Part shown: one piece after another, positions 1-7,978 of the stretch | Layout: each line of letters begins with the position of its first letter | Position numbering within the stretch: position 1 is the stretch's first letter | NCBI GenBank assembly: GCA_020049245.1 | Contig: JAIFLB010000090.1 | Span: forward strand, 1,427 to 30,685 | Direction of reading: 5' to 3' | Origin: Betaproteobacteria bacterium | GTDB taxonomy: Bacteria; Pseudomonadota; Gammaproteobacteria; Burkholderiales; Thiobacillaceae | Length of the DNA stretch: 29,259 bases | Made by a program: the position numbers and the translations under genes | Notes under the pieces: generated by a model | Database searches by the model: none | What the model saw: only the letters and a program-made list of their open reading frames with translations | Told to the model about the DNA's origin: nothing

Positions 1-107
1 AGAAAAATGGCCGGCGCGTTAGGCACTTCGACAGACAGATCCTTGACGTAGATTTTTTCGATATTGAAGCTGGGTACGGCTGGTTGCTGGGGTTGTTGAT
101 CAGTCAT
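1..107 (-). CDS. secB: Protein-export chaperone SecB (N-terminal part)
   Basis: Only the first 35 codons are inside the window; the gene runs off the left edge. The start is the ATG complementary to 105-107. The translation begins MTDQQPQQPAVPSFNIEKIY and continues with VKDLSVEVPNAP, the typical SecB beginning: a short Gln-rich head, then FNIEKIYVKDLS-EVPNAP. SecB is a cytoplasmic tetrameric chaperone that keeps preproteins unfolded and hands them to SecA. Its place downstream of the glutaredoxin gene matches the grxC-secB order known from E. coli. The call rests on the N-terminus only. Confidence 0.9.
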   Translation of the reverse strand, partial: MTDQQPQQPAVPSFNIEKIYVKDLSVEVPNAPAIF

Positions 108-180
108 TTCAGAGTCCGGTGAGTAAAAAGTGCGGCATTATAGCCAATGTGCTTTCCAGTAACCCGCGTGCTGTCTGGGA

Positions 181-603
181 TTATCCGAAGCGTGCCAGCC
201 AGGCTTGCAGTTGTTGCGCTGGCAACGCGCCGGCAACCCGATCCACTTCCTGACCATGCTTGAACAAGGCTAACGTGGGAATGCTACGAATTGAGTAGCG
301 TCCAGCCAATTGTTGTTCGGCTTCGGTATTGACCTTGGCAAATCGGACGCGACCGACATATTGACCAGCCATCTGGCTGTAGGTCGGCGCAAATTGCTTG
401 CAGGGGCCGCACCAGGGCGCCCAGAAATCAACCAGCACAGGCAATTCGTTGCGCGCGACGAATTTGTCGAAGTTCGCTGCGGTCAAGTCGATTGGGTGCG
501 AGGGCAGTACCTCGGCGCCACACTTGCCGCACTTCGGTTGTTGTTGCAGACGTTCGGCGGGGACGCGATTGACCGCGCCGCAGTGGGGGCAAACCAGTTC
601 CAT
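181..603 (-). CDS. trxC: Thioredoxin 2 (zinc-ribbon thioredoxin TrxC)
   Basis: A 140-residue cytoplasmic thioredoxin. The N-terminus has two CxxC pairs (C5/C8 and C25/C28), the zinc ribbon that separates TrxC from TrxA. A full thioredoxin domain follows, with WCGPC at residues 64-68 and the cis-Pro loop SIPT. An upstream in-frame ATG near 702 would add 33 residues. I prefer the ATG at 603 because the zinc ribbon begins right there and a GGAG ribosome-binding site precedes it. It reduces protein disulfides and, in E. coli, is part of the OxyR oxidative-stress response. It lies between grxC and secB, which are neighbours in E. coli, so it looks like an added member of this redox block. Confidence 0.92.
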   Translation of the reverse strand: MELVCPHCGAVNRVPAERLQQQPKCGKCGAEVLPSHPIDLTAANFDKFVARNELPVLVDFWAPWCGPCKQFAPTYSQMAGQYVGRVRFAKVNTEAEQQLAGRYSIRSIPTLALFKHGQEVDRVAGALPAQQLQAWLARFG

Positions 604-698
604 GATGGACTCCAGAAAGTATTTTGTTGGAACCAGATGGCGCCTCGCCGGCCGAAAATCAAGGCTTCCGTACCCCGGAAGGGGAACGGAAAAGTGGC

Positions 699-956
699 TC
701 ACGCCGCCAGCAACGGCTCCAGTTCACCGCCGGCATCAAGTGCCGACAGATCATCGAAACCACCCACGTGGCGGTCGCCAATATAAATTTGCGGCACGGT
801 ACGACGACCGGTGATCTGCATCATTTCCTGCATCAGGGCAGGGTCGAGATCAACGCGAATCTTTTCGATCTGGCTGACGCCCTTCTTGATCAACAGACGC
901 TCGGCCATCGAGCAGTAGGGACACACAGCAGTGCAATACATCTTGACGGGGGGCAT
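699..956 (-). CDS. grxC: Glutaredoxin 3
   Basis: An 85-residue single-domain glutaredoxin of normal length. The dithiol active site CPYC is at residues 12-15, followed by the TVPQIYIGDRHVGGFDD glutathione-binding region with its TVP cis-proline loop and GG-D motif. It reduces disulfides and glutathione mixed disulfides with GSH in the cytoplasm and can serve ribonucleotide reductase. It sits 9 bp downstream of the rhodanese gene, the yibN-grxC order known from E. coli, and is probably cotranscribed with it. Adjacency to a thiol-responsive efflux cassette may be functionally meaningful or simply inherited gene order. Confidence 0.95.
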   Translation of the reverse strand: MPPVKMYCTAVCPYCSMAERLLIKKGVSQIEKIRVDLDPALMQEMMQITGRRTVPQIYIGDRHVGGFDDLSALDAGGELEPLLAA

Positions 957-965
957 GACGTTTCC

Positions 966-1382
966 TTATTTGCGTTCGCGCGGCAAGCCGGCCTGTTCCC
1001 AGGCGATCATGCCGCCGGCGAGGTTGTACATCTTTTCGAATCCGGCCTTTTTCATCGTGCCGCAAGCGCTACCGGAACGGTTGCCGCTGCGGCAAACAAC
1101 AACAATCGGCTTGTCCTTGTATTTTTCCAGTTCGGTCAGGCGCGTTTTCAACTGGCCAAGCGGAATATGCTTGGCTTTGCCGATATGGCCATCCGCCCAT
1201 TCCGATTGCTCGCGAACATCCAGCACCAGCGCATCTTCATGATTGAACAAGAGCACAGCTTCCTGCGGCCCGACCTGATTGATGCCGGAGATTTTGCCGA
1301 ACAGACTGCCGCCGCCCAACAACATGAAACCGGAGATGGCAATCAGCAGGATTAGCCAGATGTTTTGAATGATGAAGTCCAT
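966..1382 (-). CDS. yibN: Membrane-anchored rhodanese-domain protein (YibN-like)
   Basis: 138 residues. A hydrophobic N-terminal helix (about 4-24) is followed by one rhodanese domain (about 35-135). The active-site loop is CRSGNRS at 97-103 with the persulfide-forming Cys97; a second cysteine, C107, lies in the next helix. Length, anchor and position beside grxC-secB match E. coli YibN. Single-domain rhodaneses carry sulfane sulfur as a cysteine persulfide; the physiological acceptor is unknown. In E. coli this gene is divergent from and adjacent to gpmM, whereas here a 6.5-kb efflux cassette lies between them. Together with the DUF2892 protein encoded next to it, it contains both domain types of E. 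coli YgaP. Confidence 0.88.
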   Translation of the reverse strand: MDFIIQNIWLILLIAISGFMLLGGGSLFGKISGINQVGPQEAVLLFNHEDALVLDVREQSEWADGHIGKAKHIPLGQLKTRLTELEKYKDKPIVVVCRSGNRSGSACGTMKKAGFEKMYNLAGGMIAWEQAGLPRERK

Positions 1383-1424
1383 GAATACCCTGTAGCAGTT
1401 TGCAAAAGGCGGTGAGTTTACCTT

Positions 1425-1652
1425 TTACTTGCTGCAGGCGTTGCCGCCAGACTGGAAACCCATCCGTTTCAGCAGGAATTCCGGCGGGCAGAAACCGGTG
1501 AAGCCGGATTGCAGCAGGTTGAAGCCGATGAAAGCGGTGAACCAGAGCCAGGACAGGCTGCTCAGGTCGATCTGACTGGTGAAATGGGCCAGGGCGAGGG
1601 ACAGCAGAATCATGCTGCCAGCGAGAATTCGCATGATGCGTTCGATAGTCAT
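1425..1652 (-). CDS. DUF2892 small inner-membrane protein (YgaP membrane-domain-like)
   Basis: 75 residues with two hydrophobic stretches, about 8-24 and 33-50, then the motif GFCPPEFLLKRMG (Cys55) and a second cysteine at 73. Two-helix proteins of this kind belong to DUF2892 and resemble the C-terminal membrane part of E. coli YgaP, where it is fused to a rhodanese; here the rhodanese is the next gene. A strong AAAAGGAG ribosome-binding site precedes the ATG and overlaps the stop of the RND permease 12 bp upstream, so it is almost certainly in the efflux operon. Its biochemical role is unknown; handling or passage of sulfur species is suggested only by its partners. Confidence 0.82.
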   Translation of the reverse strand: MTIERIMRILAGSMILLSLALAHFTSQIDLSSLSWLWFTAFIGFNLLQSGFTGFCPPEFLLKRMGFQSGGNACSK

Positions 1653-1664
1653 GAATAACTCCTT

Positions 1665-4600
1665 TTAGTTGGATGCGGCTTTACGCTGCCACAGGTAATA
1701 CATCAGCGGGATGACCACCAGAGTGAGGGCGGTGGAGGCGAAAGTACCAAAAATCAGCGATACCGCGAGGCCGCCGAATACCGGATCGGTAATCATGATC
1801 GCGGAACCCAGGATGATTGCCAACGCAGTGAGCAGAATCGGGCGGAAACGCACCGCGCCGGCTTCGATCACCGCCCGCTCGAGTTCGAAACCCTGCTTGC
1901 GGTAATCGAGGATGAAGTCGATCAGCAACAGCGAGTTGCGCACCACGATGCCGGCCAGCGCGATGACGCCGATCATCGATGTCGCAGTAAACGCCTGGCT
2001 GGTCGCCCAGTGGCCGGGGAAGACGCCGACCAGCGTCAGCGGAATCGCCCCCATGACGATAACCGGCAAGCCGAACGACTTGTAATAGCCGACCAGCATC
2101 AGGTAGATCAGGATCAAGGCGACGATGAACGCCGACCCAAGGTCGCGGAACACATCCAGCGTCAGACGCATTTCGCCGCCCCAGAGCAGGGTGTTTTCCA
2201 CCACGTCCTTCGGACTCGCCTGGGTGAAGCCGAGGTTGCCGGTGGTAAAGGTGGTGCCATTCGCCAGTTTCTTGCCGTCGAGCATTTCGTCCAGCGCCAG
2301 CACCGCATAAACCGGGCTCGATTTCAGCAACTCGCCGCCGACCATCACCATCGGATGCTGGTCGCGATCGTAAATCGGCTTCTCCAGCGGGACGCGTTTA
2401 ACACTGGCGATGGCCGACAGCGGCACCTGCATGCCATGCGGATTGGTCAAGCGCAGATTCATCAACGTCTCCGGATTGGCGCGCAACTCACGCGGCAGGC
2501 GAACCAGGATGTCGATCGGCTCGCGTGCACTTTCCACATGCAGGATGCCGACTTTGAAACCATTCACGTAATCGCGCAGGGTCTTGGCCACCAGGCCGGC
2601 CGGAATGCCGGCGAGCATCGCCTTCTCATTGTCGACAAAGACGCGGAAGGTTTCCGAATCGGCGGTGACCGAATTGTCCACGTTGACCATGCCATAGATC
2701 TGCTCGAACGCCCGATTCACTTCGGGTGCAGCACCGCGCAGCAGGTCGTAATCCGGGCCGTACAACTCGGCCAGAATCTGTGCCTGTACCGGCGGTCCGG
2801 GCGGCGTCTCATACAATTTGATGCGTGCGCTCGGGAATTGTTGACGCACGGCCTTCAGCGACTCATCAAGCTGGATAGCGATGTCATGTGAAGAATCACT
2901 GCGATGATGTTTATCGACAAAATTGACTCGAAGCTGCGCCATATTGCTGCCACGCTTGATCATATCGCCGCGCACCAACGCCGCGAAATCGATCGGCGCG
3001 GTGATGCCGAGGAAGGTCTGATAGTCGGTCACATGCGGATGCTTGCCGACCACCGCGCCGACTTCGCGCGCCACCTGATCAGTCGCCGCCAACGCAGTGC
3101 CCGCCGGCATGTCGACCTGCAACAACATGGTGTTGGTGTTGTCGTTGGGCAGCATTTTCAATTCCACGCCAAACATCGACAGCGGTCCATTCAGACCTGA
3201 CGGGCGAATAAATTGCCAGGCCGGCATCAACATCGCGCCTGCGAGCAGGAAGAACACCACCACGAAGGTGATATTGCGCTTGGCGCCGGAACGGATCAGC
3301 GGCGTCAGCACTGCCATATAGGCGCGTTGCAGCGCATCCGGCGGTTGCGAGCACGGCTCTTCCAGGCAAGGTGTGCGTTCCATTTCCTCACGCGCCGCCT
3401 TCCGCGCCAGCCACAGGTTGGCTGCCCACGGCACGACCATGTAGGCGATGACAATGGAGGCGATCATCGCCACCGGCACGTTGAACGGAATCGGCAGCAT
3501 GAATGGCCCCATCATGCCGGTGACGAAGGCCATCGGGATGAACGCCAGAATCACCGCGATGGTGGCGATATTGGTCGGATTGCCGATTTCATTGGTGGCA
3601 ATCACCAGGGTCTCGGCAAATGGCCGTTTCGAACCATGATGCAGGTGGCGGTGAATGTTCTCGATCACCACGATCGCTGCATCGACCAGCAAACCCAGCG
3701 ACAGAATCAGCGCGAACAAGGTGATCCGGTTGATGGTCTGGCCAAACGCCAGGCCGACCGCCAGCACGACAAACAGGATCAGCGGCACGGTCATGGTGAC
3801 GATGCCCGCCTCACGCCAACCAAGAAAGATCACCAGGATCAGCACCACCGACGCGATCGCGATACCCAGGTGCATCACCAGTTCATTCACTGCCGCGTCG
3901 GCTTTGGCGCCGTCGTTGCGGGTGACGGCAACCTCGATACCGGCGGGGATCGCCTGCAGTTTGAGTTCTTCCAGCTTGGCCAGCACCGCATCCGCGACGA
4001 CCACCGCATTGGTACCGGCTTTTTTGGCGATGGCCAGGGTTACGGCGGGGTTTTCTCCCTCCATTTTGACTTCGCTGGCCGGGCCAAACGCAAACCGCGA
4101 GGCCTCTTCGATTTCTTCTCCGCCTTCTTCAATCCGGGCAACATCCTTCAGATAAATCGGACCGCCAGCCGGTGAAGCGCCTATGACAATCTTGCCGATC
4201 CGATCGGCCGAGCACAGAAAGCACGCCAGACGCAGCGGCACGCTCTGGTTATCCTGAATCAGCTCACCCAGCGGCGCGGCCACATTGGTCGCGCTCATCA
4301 TCTGCTGGATGCGATCCAGCGTGATGCCGGAGGCTTCCAGACGTTGAGGATCAATCCAGACCGACAATGCCTGCGGGCGGCCGCCCACGATCTGGGTAAA
4401 CGACACACCCTGGACATTGCGTAAATGCTCCAGCAAGCGTTGCCCGACCTGGCGCAGGCGGAAGTCGTCATAGGTCTTGGACGTCAGCGTCAACGTCATG
4501 ATCGGCACATCGTCGACATTGATCGGCTTGATGATCGGTTCCATCGCGCCGGGGGGGATGCGATCCCAGTTCTGCATCAACTGGTTGTACATCTTGACCA

Positions 4601-4949
4601 GGCTGTCTTCCTGGTTCTCGCCGACCTTGAACTGCACGGTGACCAGGCCGAAATCGTTGGTCGCATAACCAAACGTGTGATCAACACCGGACTGCGCGTT
4701 CATGATCGCTTCCAGCGGTTTCACCACCAGATTCTGGATCTCGGTGGCTGTCGCGCCCGGCTTGGCGACGATGATGTTGGCCGCCGGCACGACGATCTGC
4801 GGGTTGTATTCACGCGGCGTCACCACCAGCGCCAGCAGGCCGGTCAGTGTCACCGCCAGAATGAACAGCGCGGTCAGCTTGGAAGTCAGAAAACCCCTGG
4901 CGAGCTTGCCCGCGAGGTTCATCGGTGTATCGGTATCGTGCGCGCTCAT
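1665..4949 (-). CDS. RND efflux permease (AcrB/ACR_tran family)
   Basis: 1094 residues, the inner-membrane proton-driven pump of a tripartite exporter. TM1 is at about 25-43, a TM2-6 block at about 357-510, TM7 near 560-578, and a C-terminal TM8-12 block. The RND signature in TM4 reads GLLVDAAIVVIEN (415-430 region): the first proton-relay Asp of AcrB is kept and the second is Ala, as in CusA-type pumps. The protein has only four cysteines, in two close pairs: C243/C246 in the periplasmic porter domain and C528/C533 in the cytoplasmic loop between TM6 and TM7. The substrate cannot be read from sequence. The gene lies between an adaptor and a DUF2892 gene under an ArsR-type regulator, which points to thiol, sulfur or metal substrates rather than drugs. 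Confidence 0.93.
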   Translation of the reverse strand: MSAHDTDTPMNLAGKLARGFLTSKLTALFILAVTLTGLLALVVTPREYNPQIVVPAANIIVAKPGATATEIQNLVVKPLEAIMNAQSGVDHTFGYATNDFGLVTVQFKVGENQEDSLVKMYNQLMQNWDRIPPGAMEPIIKPINVDDVPIMTLTLTSKTYDDFRLRQVGQRLLEHLRNVQGVSFTQIVGGRPQALSVWIDPQRLEASGITLDRIQQMMSATNVAAPLGELIQDNQSVPLRLACFLCSADRIGKIVIGASPAGGPIYLKDVARIEEGGEEIEEASRFAFGPASEVKMEGENPAVTLAIAKKAGTNAVVVADAVLAKLEELKLQAIPAGIEVAVTRNDGAKADAAVNELVMHLGIAIASVVLILVIFLGWREAGIVTMTVPLILFVVLAVGLAFGQTINRITLFALILSLGLLVDAAIVVIENIHRHLHHGSKRPFAETLVIATNEIGNPTNIATIAVILAFIPMAFVTGMMGPFMLPIPFNVPVAMIASIVIAYMVVPWAANLWLARKAAREEMERTPCLEEPCSQPPDALQRAYMAVLTPLIRSGAKRNITFVVVFFLLAGAMLMPAWQFIRPSGLNGPLSMFGVELKMLPNDNTNTMLLQVDMPAGTALAATDQVAREVGAVVGKHPHVTDYQTFLGITAPIDFAALVRGDMIKRGSNMAQLRVNFVDKHHRSDSSHDIAIQLDESLKAVRQQFPSARIKLYETPPGPPVQAQILAELYGPDYDLLRGAAPEVNRAFEQIYGMVNVDNSVTADSETFRVFVDNEKAMLAGIPAGLVAKTLRDYVNGFKVGILHVESAREPIDILVRLPRELRANPETLMNLRLTNPHGMQVPLSAIASVKRVPLEKPIYDRDQHPMVMVGGELLKSSPVYAVLALDEMLDGKKLANGTTFTTGNLGFTQASPKDVVENTLLWGGEMRLTLDVFRDLGSAFIVALILIYLMLVGYYKSFGLPVIVMGAIPLTLVGVFPGHWATSQAFTATSMIGVIALAGIVVRNSLLLIDFILDYRKQGFELERAVIEAGAVRFRPILLTALAIILGSAIMITDPVFGGLAVSLIFGTFASTALTLVVIPLMYYLWQRKAASN

Positions 4950-4972
4950 GGTCTGTTATCCCTTGACATCAC

Positions 4973-6020
4973 TTAACCGGAGACCTTGTCGCCGTTGTTC
5001 ACTGCCTGCGCATTGCCGGTGACCACGCGTTCGCCCGGATTCAGCCCGGACAGCACTTCGACTGCGGTACCGCGCCACATTCTGCGCATCGACCACGAAG
5101 ACGCCGGTGATGCCAGCGCGCTCCAGCACGGCTTCAACCGGCAATGCCAGAATGTTGCGTGCCCCAGTCGGGAACAACACGCGCGCGAAAGCGCCACTCT
5201 TCAGCGCCGGCGCAGCGACATCCAGCTTGATCGTGTAAGTGTGGGTCATTGGATCGGCCGCCGGCGACAGGCTGGCCACCTTGCCAGCCACCGCTTTCTC
5301 CTGCCCATCGATTTCCACCATCACGGTCTGGCCGATGCGGATGTCTTGGTACAAGGCTTCTGATACAGCCGTCTGAACTTGCAGGCGGGCCTGGTTTTCC
5401 ACCATCAGGACCGGATGGCCGGGCGCGGCGATATCGCCCTGGTTGGCCAGTTTCCGGGTCACCACGCCATTGATCGGCGAAGTCACCGTGGCATAGCGCA
5501 TCTGTCCCTGCGCCGTGCCAAGACCGGCCTTGGCCTGCGCCGAGCGCGACACGGCCATGTCGTAGTTGAGCTTCATCTTCTCGAATTGCTGGCGGCTAAC
5601 GACTTCATCCTTGTAAAGATTCTCGAAACGCTCGAAATCCGCCTTCGCATCTTTCATCGCGTCATCCGCCTGCCGCAAGCCAAGCCGGGCTTGTTCGACT
5701 GCGCCTTCAATATCGAGCGGATCAATCGAGAATAAACGCTGCCCGGTTTTCACCGCCTGGCCTTCGACCACCGCGATGTCCTTGATGTAGCCCATCAGGC
5801 GCGAGGCCACGCGCACCGACTCCAGCGCCACGACGCTGCCGGTGGTCGCCGTGGTGGCGGTCACTTCTGCCGGCTGAATCTGGCTGATCTGCGCCTGCAC
5901 GCTGCGTTGAGCAGCCTGCGCGGTTTTGGCCGACTCGGGTTCGGAACAGCCCACGATTGACAACGACAAGGCAATGACCAGCGGGGCAACGAGGAATTGA
6001 TTGAGAGCGACTTTGGACAT
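4973..6020 (-). CDS. RND periplasmic adaptor lipoprotein, frameshifted near its C-terminus
   Basis: Membrane-fusion (HlyD/AcrA type) subunit linking the RND pump to the outer-membrane factor. The lipobox LSIVGC gives lipidated Cys25. A biotinyl-lipoyl-like segment (about 70-100), a helical hairpin (about 105-170) and beta-barrel segments follow. Frame 1 is sound to about residue 317 (VVDAQNVARY) and then runs into an unrelated Arg/Gly-rich tail ending at 4956. The expected end (AVEVLSGLNPGERVVTGNAQ... to a TAA at 4973-4975) is in the next frame. Removing one C around 5063-5072 restores a 348-residue adaptor. Either this is a real one-base insertion that spoils the membrane-proximal domain or a sequence error. 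Start: ATG with AAGGAG, 12 bp after the OMF gene. Confidence 0.85.
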
Positions 6021-6032
6021 GTCGGGCTCCTT

Positions 6033-7415
6033 TTAAAGAGAATCAGCGGTGAGCACGCCAACCGAGCGCTTCAATTCAGCGCGATTGACAGCGAGTTCAT
6101 AACGGGCGGAGACCAGATCGGCATTGGCTTTGTCGAGTTGCGCCTGGGCGCCCAGCAATTCGATCAACGTCGCCATGCTGTTTTCGTAGCGCTTCTTGAC
6201 CAGCCGCTGGGCTTCCAACGCCTGCTCGACGCCGGCCTCGCGGGCAACGATTTTTTCTTCTGCTTCCAAGGCCTTGCGGCGGGCATCGGTGACCTGATAG
6301 CCGATTCCCTCTTCCGCCTGGCGCAATTTCGCGACCAACTCGGCGCGCTGTGCGGCAGCCCGATCGATATTGGCATTGTTGATGCCGCCATCGAATGCCG
6401 ACCAGGAGAGCACACCGGCGACGGTATAGGATGAGGCATCCAGACCGAGGTTTTCATCATTCCAGTCTTGCCGCAGCATCACATTGAATTGCGGCTTCTT
6501 GCCAGCACGCGCAGCGCTAACCTGTGCGCCGGCGCCTTCGACCTGATTCCGCAACGCGCGTAAGCCAGCATGTTCATTCAACGCCTGGGCACGCAGATCA
6601 GCCGGGCTACCGGCAAGCATCTCGGGTGTTACCGGGGCGCCGACATCGAGCGGTTCATCCAGCGATTTGCCCATCAACAAAGCCAATTGATTCAGCGCGG
6701 CGGCTTCGGCGTTCTTCGCTTCGACACCCTTGACCTTGACGTCTTCCAGATTGACCTTGGCCGACAACACATCGCTTTTCACCGCCATGCCCTGCTTGTG
6801 CAGCTTGTCGCTGATGCGGACGTATTCCTCGGCAGCAACCCGGGCTTCTGCGGCCAGCTTGATGTAGGCGCGCGCGGTATGCACACCCTGATAGGCCATC
6901 AACACATGCTTGGCGAGTTGCTGCCTGGCCACCTCGTCACCCGACTGCGCCGCCCGCACATAAGCTTTGGCGGTATCGACATAACTTTGCACCATGCCGC
7001 CGTTGTAGACCGGCACCAGCAATTCGATGCGGGTGTTGAAATTGTTGACGGCGTCGGGGTGATTTAGATCGTGGGGGGCAATAGCCAGAACACCTGGGCC
7101 AGGTACAAATTCCCCCGCCCCAAAATCCCCGAAGGTGGCATTTCGCTGCCCCAGCTTCATGCCGAACGCATTCAAAGCATCATTGCTGCGGGTTGCGGTC
7201 AGCGACAGATTGACACGTGGCATCTTGTTGCCTTGCGCCTGCCTGACTGCTGCCTCGGCCTGTTCGATCTGTGCCCGGCTAATCGACAACTCAGGGTTTT
7301 GTGCCAGCGCGATGGCGACGCACTGCTTGTATTCCAGTTTTTCCGCCGTTGCGGCGGAACTGGCTAAAACAACAACCGCTGCCAGCATTAGCTGGCCTAA
7401 AAACAGACTTTTCAT
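6033..7415 (-). CDS. TolC-family outer-membrane efflux protein
   Basis: 460 residues. A signal peptide (cleavage likely after AATA near residue 24) is followed by two OEP repeats rich in long Ala/Gln/Glu helices, the TolC fold that forms an outer-membrane and periplasmic duct. The ATG has a good CTGGAG site 7 bp upstream. It is the first structural gene of the OMF-adaptor-permease-DUF2892 operon, 115 bp downstream of the ArsR gene, with an operator-like palindrome in that gap. OMF-first order and regulator-first placement indicate a dedicated three-part exporter. Confidence 0.92.
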   Translation of the reverse strand: MKSLFLGQLMLAAVVVLASSAATAEKLEYKQCVAIALAQNPELSISRAQIEQAEAAVRQAQGNKMPRVNLSLTATRSNDALNAFGMKLGQRNATFGDFGAGEFVPGPGVLAIAPHDLNHPDAVNNFNTRIELLVPVYNGGMVQSYVDTAKAYVRAAQSGDEVARQQLAKHVLMAYQGVHTARAYIKLAAEARVAAEEYVRISDKLHKQGMAVKSDVLSAKVNLEDVKVKGVEAKNAEAAALNQLALLMGKSLDEPLDVGAPVTPEMLAGSPADLRAQALNEHAGLRALRNQVEGAGAQVSAARAGKKPQFNVMLRQDWNDENLGLDASSYTVAGVLSWSAFDGGINNANIDRAAAQRAELVAKLRQAEEGIGYQVTDARRKALEAEEKIVAREAGVEQALEAQRLVKKRYENSMATLIELLGAQAQLDKANADLVSARYELAVNRAELKRSVGVLTADSL

Positions 7416-7466
7416 GGCAACGCTCCAGGTGGACGCTGATCCCGCGTTCAGACTGGAAGCGCGAGA

Positions 7467-7488
7467 TATATTAGACTCGTCTAATATA
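7467..7488. promoter_or_regulatory. Candidate ArsR operator: perfect 10-bp inverted repeat
   Basis: TATATTAGAC-TC-GTCTAATATA: two perfect 10-bp arms separated by 2 bp, in the 115-bp gap between arsR and the OMF gene. Palindromes of this size and AT-richness are normal ArsR-family operators. The right arm contains a possible minus-strand -10 (TATATT, 7483-7488) with a weak -35 (TTTTAT, 7506-7511) at 17-bp spacing, so bound repressor would cover the promoter of the efflux operon. Regulator identity is inferred from adjacency. Confidence 0.75.
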
Positions 7489-7530
7489 CACGATCAGTTA
7501 TTTTTATAAAACCATAAATTAGTTTTGTGG

Positions 7531-7893
7531 CTACTTCGCGAAGCCGCAGAAGACATCTCGCATCATGCTGATCAATTGCAAAGTACGCGTATCGCCGACC
7601 CGGTAGTAGACCCGGTTGGCATCCTTGCGCGTGCGGAGAACGCCCTTGTCGCGCAGAATGGCCAGATGTTGTGAAATATTGCTCTGCGACGTTCCCACGT
7701 TCTCAACGATGTCCTGCACGCTCACTTCTTTGTCACCCAGCACACACAATATCTTGAGACGCAATGGATGCGACATTGCCTTGAGCGCGCGCGAGGCTTG
7801 CTCAATGTGCTCGTCCTTATCGATCAGATCGGTAAACTCGGAAACCAACGCAGGCTCCGAACTGGCAAATTTTGGTAATGGCATAGTGGTCAC
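7531..7893 (-). CDS. ArsR-family repressor, likely persulfide/sulfide-sensing (BigR/SqrR/YgaV type)
   Basis: 120 residues with the ArsR winged helix-turn-helix: SHPLRLKILC, then SVQDIVENVGTSQSNISQHLAILRDKGVL as the recognition region, then the wing RKDANRVYYRV. It lacks the ELCVCDL metal site of ArsR/SmtB. It has exactly two cysteines, C50 at the end of ILC and C116 in the C-terminal helix (DVFC). The 66-residue spacing and positions equal those of the redox pair in SqrR (C41/C107) and BigR (C42/C108), which form a tetrasulfide or disulfide bridge with reactive sulfur and release DNA. The start is GTG at 7893; ATG at 7884 would remove three residues. It probably represses the downstream efflux operon and perhaps itself. 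Confidence 0.88.
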   Translation of the reverse strand: MTTMPLPKFASSEPALVSEFTDLIDKDEHIEQASRALKAMSHPLRLKILCVLGDKEVSVQDIVENVGTSQSNISQHLAILRDKGVLRTRKDANRVYYRVGDTRTLQLISMMRDVFCGFAK

Positions 7894-7948
7894 GACAGTG
7901 TTGTATAAATACTCGAAAACTTACATGCATAGCCTTACTTGGCTGAAC

Positions 7949-7978
7949 AGTATATCCGCTAAAGTATTCAAATATACT
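7949..7978 (-). promoter_or_regulatory. Possible arsR promoter with short inverted repeat
   Basis: Upstream of arsR on the minus strand there is a -10-like TATACT (7949-7954). Just upstream of it is a short palindrome, AGTAT-N6-ATACT (7963-7978). No convincing -35 is present. The repeat shares AT-rich character with the 22-bp palindrome but not its sequence. Autoregulation is possible but weakly supported. Confidence 0.3.

Noticed and set aside
2010..4175. Two long plus-strand open frames (293 and 320 codons) opposite the RND permease, with His/Asp/Arg-rich translations
   Set aside because: They mirror the codon pattern of the permease gene on the other strand, have biased low-complexity translations and no ribosome-binding site.
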